Part shown: positions 23,701 through 34,609 of the stretch, in pieces
How positions within the stretch are numbered: position 1 is the stretch's first letter
Layout: the number at the start of each line of letters is the position of its first letter
Assembly: GCF_008831285.2 (NCBI RefSeq)
Contig: NC_045142.1
Coordinates: forward strand, 9,915,952-9,977,951
From: Nymphaea colorata
Lineage: Eukaryota > Streptophyta > Magnoliopsida > Nymphaeales > Nymphaeaceae
Direction: 5' to 3'
DNA: 62,000 nucleotides
Notes under the pieces: generated by a model
The model's database searches: none
The model's input: the letters and a program-made list of their open reading frames with translations, nothing else
What the model was told of the DNA's origin: nothing
Program-made: the position numbers and the translations under genes

Positions 23701-26700
23701 GGAATCTGAAGGGAAGAACTGATTCACATGAAAGAAGCACCCACATGCCACATAACAAGTTGGTTTAAGCCGTTTTTGTGCTTACCCATTGTTGTAAAGT
23801 GTGCAACTTAATGTGTATCGGTTGGATAAGTAGTTGGATATATAATGCGGTTACAATTTTTTGATATAAAAAAATCATGATAAAGTTACAAAACTACATG
23901 AAAAATTGCAAAAATTATGAAAAAATGTGAAAAAGTTTTGTATGGACAGCATGATTCTCATAAATAAAAGTTACATAAAAAGTAACGAACGACAAACCTG
24001 AAACGCCAATTAGCAAATATATAGTAAATAAAGTACATCCAGAATTAATAAACTTAAGCATGGACTCTTTAATACATAAGTTTATGAATAAAAATTCAGA
24101 AGTTATAATAATAAAGCCTTATGCTAATCAAAGTAATAAAAAACATATATTCACAATTAAGGCTTGATGGGTTTACTAGGTTTTCTGCTCCTCTGGGTTC
24201 TCCTATTCCACTAGGTTCTCCTACTATACTAAGTTAGTGTTGATGTGATGGTCGTACAATTGATGCTGCTGATGTTGTTGGTGCCCATCCTCATCATTAC
24301 AATCAGGGACAGTTAGGTTTTTTAATGTATCATTTTGATCTTAGAAGTCATGAATAGTATTTGCTAAATGTGGATTTGGGTTCTCAACAACAATCCTTCT
24401 CCTTCTGTGCATGAATTCTTTCACGGATTAGGTGCATCATGTCATGCAAATGCTTGCCAGCATAAAACATGCCATCATCTTGTTAGCCAACCATACAAGT
24501 ATGGAGTCTCCTGCAGATGTTGATTGCAGAATATGAAACCATGTTGAAGTTGTTTTAGACATGCCAAACTGAAAGTATTGATGCACTTGATCATCGGATC
24601 TCGCAAAGCCAATGATTTTGAAATCCGACTCAAAGATTAAAGAAAGAAAAACTGTTTGGCAATCATATAACCAATATTTTCTTAAAATTAATGTCTATGG
24701 TAAAAGGCAAAAATTTTCACCTTTGTTGGTAAAAAATGTGAAAATCCTCTAACACAAAATTAGTTTTTTTTCGTTCATGAAATTGATCTCCAAATGGTTT
24801 CCACACTAGAGCACTTTCACATACAACTAAAAGTTTTGGAGTCGGGTGTGAGAGGCTTTTTGTAGCTCAAAATAGAAAAGAAAGAGGTGACATTTGGACC
24901 CCTCTTTTTTCTGCAAGGTCCATATCGCATGATATAGCCCATATATATGATATTCTACTGTGTGTATGAGGCTTCAACCTAGATTGCACTTCTGAAACTA
25001 GTTTTCGGGTGTATCATATCTGTTTTTGCAATAGTCACATTATCCAACTTAATGTATCAACACTATGATACAGTATGCGCAATGCTGGCTTTACCCTATT
25101 GGCTGTCACCTTCAGGGCATGAGTTTGCTGAATCTGCTCACATACTACTGAATTTGGGGGGCTATTTTTCTTTGCTTTTCACGTTTGTATCACTGCCAAA
25201 ACTGTTATAGGTTGGAGGTGTCTGCTAAATTTTTATTTAATAAATATCATGCAGTGGTTGCTAATCTTTTCATTTTTCTTTTGTTTCCAGGGTCAGATGC
25301 TCACCTTAGTTGAGTATTTTCTACTTTTGTACCGTGCCTTGCTTCCTACTCCTGTTTGGTATAGATTCTTCTTGAACAAAGACTATGGGAGTCTCTTCTC
25401 ATCTCTTACAACAGGGCTTTACCTAACATTTAAGTTAACATCAATAGTGGAGAAGGTAGTGGTCAGAATATTGTCTTCATCCATTACAATTTGCATGTCT
25501 CAAAATAAGTTTTTTCCTCTTTACTTTCTGAGTGACCGGTGGAGAAAGTACTTTGCCTTGAAATGTAGAATAATGGATGATTTGATTCTTTATGTGATGA
25601 TTTTTCCCTATCCAGGTCCAATGTTTTTTTGCTGCTTTGAAGGCTTTGTCCCGTAAAGAGGTGCATTATGGGTCTTATGCTACACCAGAACAGGTTTAAA
25701 GTTTTTTCAGAACGCCCCCCCAATTTTGTTTGCATTATAAATGGGCTTGAAATACTAGCTGAATAGCCATTTATTCACAAAATCATAAAATGACCTTCCA
25801 AAAATTTTGGTTTAATGTTTGTCTACACATGGGTGCACAAATTGGCTGCTGCACCTCAGTCAGGTGTTCACCAGGTGGGGCTGTTAATAATTGGTTGTTG
25901 CATATATTTCTTTTATATTTCAGACACACCCTTGCCACATGCACATCGAAGTCTTTTTGCAAAAGGTGTTGCACCTGCATCCTCACACATGTGCACCCTG
26001 CACCTTACTCGTAACATAGGTGTTTACTGGACAAGTCTTCTCAGTTCCCGAGGGACCAATCCTCAGTGAGTGTGGTAAATTTCTATGGCGAGAGCTTCTC
26101 ATATTATATGAGGCTTTATTTTAAAGCTACGGGCAGGATATGCATTTTCCAAATTTTGGATTTGGCAGTTTCCACAATGTAGTTGTCCTCCCACAAATGT
26201 TTGAATTCAAAATTTATCTGCCATCTCCCAAATAAATATTACTAAGGTTGTCTGACCACCATGCTGCCAGATGCAAAAGCTCCCATTACAGTTGTCACTT
26301 TGCAAAGATAGTGGAAATTTGATAATTTATATACTCAGTCATAGTTCAAGTGCACATGCAAGTGGGGTAGGGTCTCACTTCAGCTGTATGGGTCCCACTC
26401 CCTCTCCCAAATTTGTTCACTCAAATTTTAGCTACCACCTCTCAAATAACCATCATTAGGGTAGTTTGACCAAGATTTGTCCGGATGCAAAAGCTCCAAT
26501 GTCAGTTATCCTAACTAAAGAGAGCTTTGAATATAAGTGCACGCACTAAATTCAACTTCTCAATCTCACATACAAATGGGAGATGGTCTTTCCTACTTGT
26601 CGAACCGTCTAAATCCCTATTGTAGCTCCCATCTCACAAACTGCCATTCTTAAGCTGGTCTGACCAGGATTCTGCAAAGTGTGGAATTGACCATCCTAGG

Positions 26701-28143
26701 TACCACTTTCCCAAGAGAGCCTTAGCAGAACTGTGGTAAGTTGGGGCAGGTTATGTTAAGGGTACATTCGAGTGGCTTGTGTATTTGGATGGTTGTATCT
26801 TAATCCAAATAGTGTGTACAAACTTCTATTGGATTCTGTGGAGTGTGCCCTCATTTTGTGCATGATTACCATTGCAAGTGATAACTTCCACCTTTGTCTT
26901 CTTTTCTTTTATTTGTTATGTTATTGATAATGTTGGTCTTTAGCAAACACACACAATGATTGGAGCTGGTCTATAACTGTTGGATGGTTGTATCTTAATC
27001 CAAATAGTGTGTACAAACTTCAATTGGATTCTGTGGAATGTGCCCTCATTTTATGCATGATTGCTGCAAGTGATAACTTCCACCTTTGTCTTCTTTTCTT
27101 TTATTGGTTATCTTATTGATAATGTTGGTCTTTAGCAAACATACACAATGATTGGAGCTGGTCTATAACTGCTGACATGGTGTAGTAGCAAACTTTTCTC
27201 ATCTATTAGCTTATAAGGAAATACACCAGCTTATAAGAAAAAGGCTTTAGGTTATAAGCAAATACATCATGAGGATGACAGCATTGTAGTGTTTGCAATA
27301 TGTGAGCTTTCATCAAGTCTTGTTCTTTCCCAAGTCTGGCTTCAAGAAGAGTATGAACTTCCAACCATTGACTGTGCAGGTTAATGCAGCTGGTGACCTC
27401 TGTGCTATCTGCCAGGAGAAGATGCATGCTCCAATTTTACTGCGTTGTAAACATATCTTCTGTGAAGATTGTGTGTCAGAATGGTGAGTTATCTTGTACA
27501 GAATAACCATGTCTTGTATTAGGGGGCTGATGCGTGATGAGCTGAAACTCTTCCCCTTTCCCTTGGCTCCAGGGTCCAAGGCAGAACCATGTATCATATT
27601 TAGAGGAATTCTGTCTTGGTAGTCCACTGTTGTTTTGACATATGTTGAGAGTTTGTACCAAGCAACATATTGTTCTCTTGCTCACGAATGTTCAAATTAG
27701 GGCTGTCACCCTATTTGAATGGATAAGGAGTTCAAATTAACAAGAAGATTATTCATGGGATTTGAACCTGAAAGTCATGATGGTATGGTTTCACGACCAA
27801 TGTATTTCATTTTGCCCCTGCAGCTGGCTGCTGCTTGATACTGAACTTTTTACCTTTTAGAAGGATTAGAGTGCTTAATCCTGGGATAAAACCTGACTTT
27901 CTCTTGCTTGTGTGAGCAATATCAATTTAGGTCTGGGGATTAGTAAACTGTTTAGGCTTTTCTGTGTTGCTCAATTGCTTATTAATCTTGAGTACAAGCA
28001 ATCTAATGCACTTGGAAATCATGGCTACGGGTTTCAGGTTTGAGAGGGAGCGAACATGTCCCCTATGCAGAGCGTTGGTGAAACCAGCAGAGCTTAGATC
28101 ATTCGGGGATGGTTCCACAAGCCTGTTCTTTCAGCTATTCTAA
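14797..28143 (+). CDS. multi-pass membrane RING E3 ubiquitin ligase, RNFT1-like
   Basis: Eight exons: 14797-15427, 16983-17059, 19140-19308, 21533-21621, 25291-25455, 25616-25693, 27380-27483 and 28038-28143. All introns are GT-AG and the frame is kept, giving 472 aa. Residues 1-190 are a Ser/Gly/Glu-rich soluble head. About 193-377 hold several hydrophobic segments, including [30 protein letters not shown] and the [16 protein letters not shown] loop. A C3HC4 RING-HC follows, with Cys411, Cys414, Cys426, His428, Cys431, Cys434, Cys445 and Cys448, and the protein ends shortly after. This order matches the RNFT1/RNFT2-like RING proteins, which transfer ubiquitin at the ER/endomembrane. The start is the only in-frame ATG in the open frame upstream. 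All zinc ligands are intact. The family is inferred from motifs and architecture; substrates are unknown. Confidence 0.88.
15428..16982. other. intron 1 of the RING ligase gene, with an unexplained open frame
   Basis: This 1.55-kb intron carries an open frame of 181 codons at 15871-16416 on the same strand. The frame has an internal imperfect duplication: TTCACACAG...GATGACTTCATGAACC near 16020-16075 and TTCACACAG...GATGACTTCTTGAACC near 16152-16208. At protein level the repeat is [12 protein letters not shown] versus [13 protein letters not shown] recognise no domain. It is more likely a decayed mobile element or repeat than a nested gene. Confidence 0.35.
17060..19139. other. intron 2 of the RING ligase gene
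   Basis: A 2.1-kb intron. A near-palindrome lies at about 17405-17460: AGTTAAGGGTCTAGGCAG...GGACCTT followed, after two bases, by AAGGTCC...CTAGTTAACT. It could fold into a hairpin and may be a tiny MITE. Nothing else is recognised. Confidence 0.4.
19309..25290. other. introns 3 and 4 of the RING ligase gene
   Basis: Intron 3 is 19309-21532 and intron 4 is 21622-25290, split by the 89-nt exon 4. They are T-rich with many small chance frames. Around 22690-22860 there are A/T-rich strings with GCG islands (AACGCG, TTGCGTTTTT). Around 24150-24640 the minus strand has broken coding-like text, including [14 protein letters not shown] with stops, which may be a dead transposase; I could not assign a family. 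Confidence 0.35.
26200..26735. repeat. three diverged tandem units of about 200 bp in intron 6
   Basis: Three related blocks start near 26216, 26429 and 26623. Each has a CC(A/C)TCTC.CAAA start, then a TG/GTCTGACCA segment, then GATGCAAAAGCTCC (units 1 and 2) or a decayed version of it (unit 3), then an AAAGAGAG/CAAGAGAG-like end. Spacings are about 213 and 194 bp. Divergence is high, so the amplification is old. Confidence 0.6.
26785..27171. repeat. 195-bp tandem duplication in intron 6
   Basis: Unit 1 (26785-26979) and unit 2 (26980-27171) begin TTGGATGGTTGTATCTTAAT and end GGAGCTGGTCTATAACTG. They differ by only a few substitutions and small deletions, so this is a recent duplication. It lies about 200 bp before the RING exon 7 acceptor. 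Confidence 0.92.
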
Positions 28144-30221
28144 CAATGGTTGTATGGTGTAAAGACGGTGTGCTTTTCTTGTCCTCCCTGCGGCAATCAG
28201 CATTCTTCCATGCCAGAAGCTGCACCTAGCTCATGATACTAAGTCTCCTGGAAAGTATCTATAATGGAAATAGTGTAATCATATGTTGTACGAGGATGCC
28301 CTCTCTAGAGGAGTCTGGGTAAATAATAATCATCATATAATCTAGTTTATTCGACAAAAAAGGTTCCACTAATGTGTGTGTGTGTTCTACTCGTGAAAAT
28401 GCTTCAAGATTGTATATACACATGCACACAGTTTATGAGCCTGCGCCTTGCATAGCTAGATTTACTAGCTTAGCACCAGTTTTGTTTTCACCCTATCTTC
28501 TTGTCAGTTGTATTTTAGATAAAAGGAGGCTTAAATGTCTGCAAGGACGCTGTGCAGCTGCTTAGGTGGGTTGGCTCAAGGCATTCAAAGAAGATGATAA
28601 CAAGAGCTCGGTACTCAAGGTGCGCATCCTTTGCTACAAAGCTGACTTGTTGGATATGTATTAGGTTTTCCATCCGTGAGGAAGCGACTGTCAAAAGAAT
28701 GTGTGAGTGTGTCTAACCGGATTTGAACGCTATGCTTTATCTGCTATAATTTCAACTGAATGTTCTTTTCCTTGTTTTTAACATGGAAAAATCTCATTGA
28801 CAGTGAGACCTGTTTTTGTATTCTAAGCGGGCTAAACCTGAGGCTAGCGCCTCAGCTGCAGGGCCGATGGATGTTTTAGCTGCATAGAGGGTTGACTATC
28901 ATGGGTTTTCAATTCCGGTTGCTTACGTGACAGCGAATGTCCAACGTAGTACAAACTATACCAACCTCTTTAGGGCTATTTGAAACTAAGGACAAGATGT
29001 TAGCATGTACCTGCGTGCAAAAAATTCCGTTTATTTTGAACCATGGTTTGCTGTACTGAAGCTCTAGCATAGCAGTCGGGGGAAAGCCAGAGCTTTCAAG
29101 CCAGCAGTCTTCTAAGGTATAGATTTGCAACCTAAAGTTGATGAGGATGACGGGGTTTTCATTGCTATTCACCAGAGTGTACTTCCTGGCGCTTCCTCTC
29201 TAGACATTTGGGGAAATAGCGAAGACCATAAGGCAATTTTACAGGTGGAAGCAATTGGGCTCCGACTAACCTGCGGCATCTCAAGCAGTGGTGTTTCCAA
29301 TGTGATGTCTATGGTAGGATGCAATTTTAGGCCAAAGACTGGTAAGAAGGTAAACAACGTTCTCTGGGCAGGTTCGCTGCTCAAAAGCAAGCTAGCCTAA
29401 TAGGTTATCTGCTGACAGTGAGTGGTAGAAAAAACTAAACTAAAGTGTATGAAAAGAATTCCCCGAGGGCAGTGTGGCATGGTGGGGCTTGGGAATAAAA
29501 TACTAATAACTTTAACCCCATGGGCGTTCTCCGTTGGATAATCTGACACAGATATTGAACGCCCAGGCAAGTGAAAATTTTTATACACGTGTGCACGTGC
29601 GTGTGTACATCCTTTATTTGAGTGATCTAATTATTATTCGATTGATTCGTTTAATTCCATGTAAAATTGATCAGGTTGGTCCCATTTTAGTTTACTACAC
29701 CTTATATTTTTGGATTGTTTGAAAAATGATTATACAGATCTGATTTTTAAGCATGTAAACTCAACAAGTCGTGTTCTTGAGGCACGTGGATGAGTCTTAC
29801 ATTTAGAAAATGTCTTTTATAAATTCATTACATGTTGATGTAAAGTTCAGATCCACAATTCCTGACGAAGGATCACGTTCATAATTAGATCATAGAAGAA
29901 TGAGAAAGTGTTGAAAATAAAGGTTCTGGTAAAATCAACTTCAAATCGGGATAGGTTTAACACATTTCAACAAACACATATAAGTGAATGATGATTCTGA
30001 TTATCTAGAGTCACTCAGTTATAACCAGAGCCGTATACATCTAATACAGATGAATGAATGAATGATTGAGAGATGAAAGACATAAACTAATAGTTGATGA
30101 TAAAAGTGGCCATTACATTTTTTTCTTTTAACTATTCATCATGTTGGATATTTTATATATGTATTGACATTGCAATGCCCTGGTATATATTGTGATTTGA
30201 ACCACGTTCTAGTCTCTTCCA
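28144..30221. other. 3' region of the RING ligase gene and convergent spacer
   Basis: The RING ligase 3' untranslated region starts here, and AATAAT-type signals near 28321-28330 could serve polyadenylation. Beyond that are frames at 28374-28565 and 29125-29400 (91 codons, plus strand), with no recognised domain. Conservation would be needed to call either one a gene. Confidence 0.4.
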
Positions 30222-30413
30222 AGGGCGGAGGGAGGGGGTGGCCCGCCTAGGCCGTGGCCTCACCCCAACAAACTGAAAATAGATTTACATTACAAAAATT
30301 GAAAATTTGTAGTTGGGTAATATATTTTTCAGATTTGAGAATTTGAGAATTTCAGATAAGTTCATTGGACCGTCTGACCCGACTTTGAAAAAAACCCTCG
30401 CTCTGCCCCTAGT
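30222..30413. mobile_element. GGGCGGAG-type repeat, copy
   Basis: It starts AAGGGCGGAGGGAGGGGGTG, continues GGCCGTGGCCTCACCCCAAC, and ends ACCCTCGCTCTGCCCCTAG, the inverted form of its own start. Compared with 7960-8131 the internal order is reversed, so the two copies are inserted in opposite orientations. Confidence 0.5.
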
Positions 30414-31897
30414 CTCTCCCACTATTGTACACACGGAAAAGCAAAATCAAGATGTTCAAAAATAAGCAAAAAACAATACAGTTTGGCTTGATTGGCAAAG
30501 TGCAGTGCAAGAAAAAAATTAAAGGCATCGAAAAATGTTAGGTTCCATTACAACCAAGGGAATCAAAGATTTAATCTGTTGTTTCTCGCATCAATTAAGA
30601 TTGCATTGACAATTTCTGTTGGAAATAAAACACCAGTAGTAAGATGTGGCTTTTGAAGAAGATTGACTTTCACCACAGACTAGGGCCGGGCCGAACATGA
30701 ACAAAATTAATCCCATGGTTCCACCACCTTTCATGCTTTCTCACCAGCGACCATTTACGGAATAGTTCCATTTTTCCTCTTATAGACAAGACCGTGAAAA
30801 ATAAAGAGAAAAACTCATTTTGCTTTGATATTGAACTCTTGATCTTTGGACTTGAGTCTTCGAGTACAACGCCTTGGCCAATGAGCCGAACTTGGTTCTA
30901 ACTCCCACACAACTGACAGGACTCGACCCACCCGGGAACATAGAGATGGACAGGCCTCGGATCTGGATATAAATTTTCGTTTGGGCTCAACCTGAACAAA
31001 ATACATCATAACTCAGGACGCCAGGAACAGACTAAATAGGGCTCCCACCTACAGCTCCGCCCAGTGAACCATTTGTGGTTAATGTGTACTGTCCTGACAT
31101 TTCCGTCACACTTGACCAGTTAGGACCAGTGGCCGATTTCAGGTTCTCTGCAAGACGTGAATGCAACACTTGCTGTTCTTCTGGCATTTCCCATCACGAT
31201 TGAATTTTCACCATGGCACTCGGGTAGACAGAGCTCGATTACAACTGCAAAATCATGTTGCAAGCAGAGCTGAATTGAGGGAATTTTTGCAAGCGAGAAA
31301 GCAGCTGAGACTCTCATACATTCCATGCCAATTGCCAAGAGAAGAGAGACAAGTGCAGTTTCTAACCTGAGACATCTTTCGGGTCATTGTCCCATACGAA
31401 AAATGAGATTGAACACCTGCAAAAAGTTTTGTTTATTCCATCTGTTTACTTATAAATGATGAGGAACAGTTAAGGATGCAGCCACACTGGGCCCCGACCT
31501 GGGTAGCGATTCCTGAAAACTGAAATTTGGCCACAGGACATCATAAAGATATAAATAAGCAGCCACGTCCGTGGTATACAAATTCAAGAGCGAAACTCTG
31601 GAGTTAACTAGGGTCTTAAGAGGGAAAGCACAGAAGGTCAGCAAGCCTCTACTTCTTCTCCACAAACCAGCACAAACAAGCAGGATTTTTTATTGTTCGC
31701 TGATAAAAGCCCACAAATTTCAAGCTTTTTATCACAATTTAACAATTGAAAAACAAAACGAGAGATGAACACTACTGATACATTAAACAATGAGGACAAC
31801 CCAAAAATAGAAAAATAGGGACATTGTGCAGACTCACATAATGGAACTAATGTACAGAAGCAAAAATCTTACACTGGCTTTCTGGCACAAGCTTTGG
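30414..31897. other. spacer and 3' untranslated region of the coiled-coil gene
   Basis: At about 30800-30910 the minus strand shows a SINE-like head: TGGCCAAGGCGTTG as an A-box-like stretch and GAGTTCAATATC as a B-box-like stretch. The part nearest 31897 should be 3' untranslated region of the minus-strand coiled-coil gene. No other coding region is supported. Confidence 0.35.
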
Positions 31898-34570
31898 TCA
31901 CGCAACAGGAGCTGGGGAAGATGAAGCTTCTGGAGGCAATGAAGGGGTTGGAGGAGTGCTTGAAGCAGAACCAGGCGGGGCAGGAGACATGTGGAGTGTT
32001 GGAGATGGTACTTGCGCATGTTGAGTCTCAAACGGGATGGTGATTGGATAAACTTCTTTTACCTCTTCAATCCCTTCGTCCAAGTAGACAACGTCCTGCA
32101 TCGTCAGTTGATGATACTCTACAATCTCACGCAGGAAACGATTCTCACGTGCATAGATAGAATTTTCATGGGCAAGCCTGGCCTTCTCAGCCAACAGTGT
32201 CTCAAGTTGAAGTCGGATCTGTGGAACATAACCACAATAATTGAAATTATAGGGAAATCTAATAAGCCCTTGATTAAATTGACAATTAACAACTAGGTCA
32301 AACAGGAGCTAAAATTATGGGACATTACCATACCTTACAGCACCACTACACCTGCTGTCAAGAAAGATCCTTGATTCCCTTCCCCAAATGACTTTGTTAT
32401 CTAAGGCTCAAAATACTCAGGACATCTCTTTTAGTTGTCACCTTAATCCTATTCATCCTTGTGGAAAAAATGAATTCTACGTGCTGGGATGACTAACATG
32501 CTTGGTTAGGCTTTATTCCTATGTTTTTATCATGGAGGAAAGAAAAAGAGACCACATAGAAGCAAAATAGAAACTGTCAAAAGGAAAAAAATTGGACACA
32601 GAAGAAAAAAGTAAAATAGAAGTGATGAACTTTTCTATAGAATGTAAGAGGTCGGGTTGGCATAAATAACTAAATGTTTCTATAGATTAATAAAAATATG
32701 ATAATGCAAGCAATGATTAGACAAGGAGACAAATTGTTTCTAAATGAAAGTCATTGGCAGCAAACGAGAAACCAATTGACCCATTAATCATATCAGTTGG
32801 CAGCAATCGGATGGAACGTACAAGAAACATCAGAATCTTAGCAATACACAAAACATATCCTTTAATGAGATTCTGTCACTTTTAGCTCTGAAAGTATGTA
32901 TTCATGGTTCATTTAACTTGCGGCCACCATTAGCGTGAGCTCGCCTGGTTCATCTAAGGAACAGGTGGAGCATAACCATCCTTTGTTTAATCTATTCAGA
33001 TCATTTACCAGCCGCAGCCATATAAGGTTAAGTGATCAGGTATCTGGCATCACCAAAAGCTCAATTGCTTATAGGGGATGTTCAAAGTTCAAACAGAAGA
33101 AGGTGAGGCAAACATAACGTTCAGGTCTTCATTTGTTCCTTTTCAAATGGCACATGTAAATAGCTTAAAATTTAATCGCAGGCATGATATCTTCAATAAG
33201 CATGAAGGTACCAGGAAAAATTCAGGCATTCACACTTTTGGATGAAAAAATACAAAATATTATAGAGAAGAACATTACCAGGTCATCATCTTCTGGACTA
33301 TCACCCCTCTCATTTGACTCTCTCAAAATCCGGTTTTCCTCTTCTAGCTGGGTACATCGCTGCTTTGCAAATGCCAAATCTGCTTTAACAGTTTTTAGCT
33401 CGCGAAGCAATAGCTTGGCTTTTGCAGCCATGGCCATTGCAACCTGCCATTGGATAAAGAAGGATTACCTAATGTATGAACACCCAAAATTTGCACATGC
33501 TCAATACAGCAGCAACAACAGCCAAACCAAAAGAAAAAAAAAAAGAACAGAAGAAATAGAAACAGTTCACATATTCAATGACAACACACATTTGCCACCT
33601 TACGTCGCGAGATGCCTTCAGTTGAGTTTCATAGTCTGTCTGTGTAGATGGAGTGTAAATGGCAGGCATATGCAGATTCTTTGCTTCTGGATAAATGGGT
33701 TGTTGTGTTTGACCAGGTGTCCCAGAAGTGCTTGCTTTTCTCCTGATATTAAGCTTGCGTGTGTCTGAGATAATATCAGCAGCTTTAGATTCCACGATTG
33801 TCAGGCCTTCCTGAGAAGAGGACCAAAGATCAATTTGAAGCAAGATAAGGAGAGATGAAGAATTTGGAACCTAGAAAATGGCATTTCTTTGAAAGAACTG
33901 CCTTCCCTATTTGTTTCATTGATAGTACTAAAACCAGCAAAATAATAATATCCATTTACATTGAAGCATATCACACTGTACTAAGATGGCAAGTATCATT
34001 CATGGAATCATGAATGTCACATTTGTAGTAATCAAAATCGGTAAACGTCATTCAACTGGCTCTCTTAGGATAAAGAGGCTGAGGAATTCATTTAACTGAC
34101 TCTCTTAGGATAAAGAAGTTGGGGAATCCTAAATAACAATTTTCCTACAAAGAATAAAAGGAAGAATAATATTGGTTTTTAATTTCATCCGTATCATCAG
34201 AGCTAGGGGCACACAGGTAGTTCAAGACCCTAAAAAGACTAATCAGCATTTGCCACTTTAACCTGATCCAAGTTGATAAAAAAAATAATATACGCTTGTA
34301 AGTCAACATTAGTTGGCTGACCGTCCAGGCAGACTAATTGGCTAGTCTAACCAATTAGTCGCTAGTTTGAAACACAGGTTGGTCAATCAGCGTAGCCAGA
34401 GATTCAATGTGAAAAGTAATCAGGCTCATGAATATCAAAACTACAATCCTGCACCAGCTAGAATCTGTTGAATGTTGTTTCACGTTTTATCAATTCAGAT
34501 TTTGTACTAATAATAAAAGAACACCAAAAAGAAAGATACTGTAAGCATCTCTCTCTCTCTCTCTGTCCCC

Positions 34571-34609
<39 letters not shown>

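Noticed and set aside
24150-24640. Possible dead transposase in intron 4 of the RING ligase gene
   Set aside because: Only a short coding-like phrase survives among stops, and no transposase family motif could be named, so it is not called as a separate feature.
29125-29400. 91-codon plus-strand frame in the convergent spacer
   Set aside because: A matching antisense frame exists, no family is recognised, and a functional gene cannot be supported.
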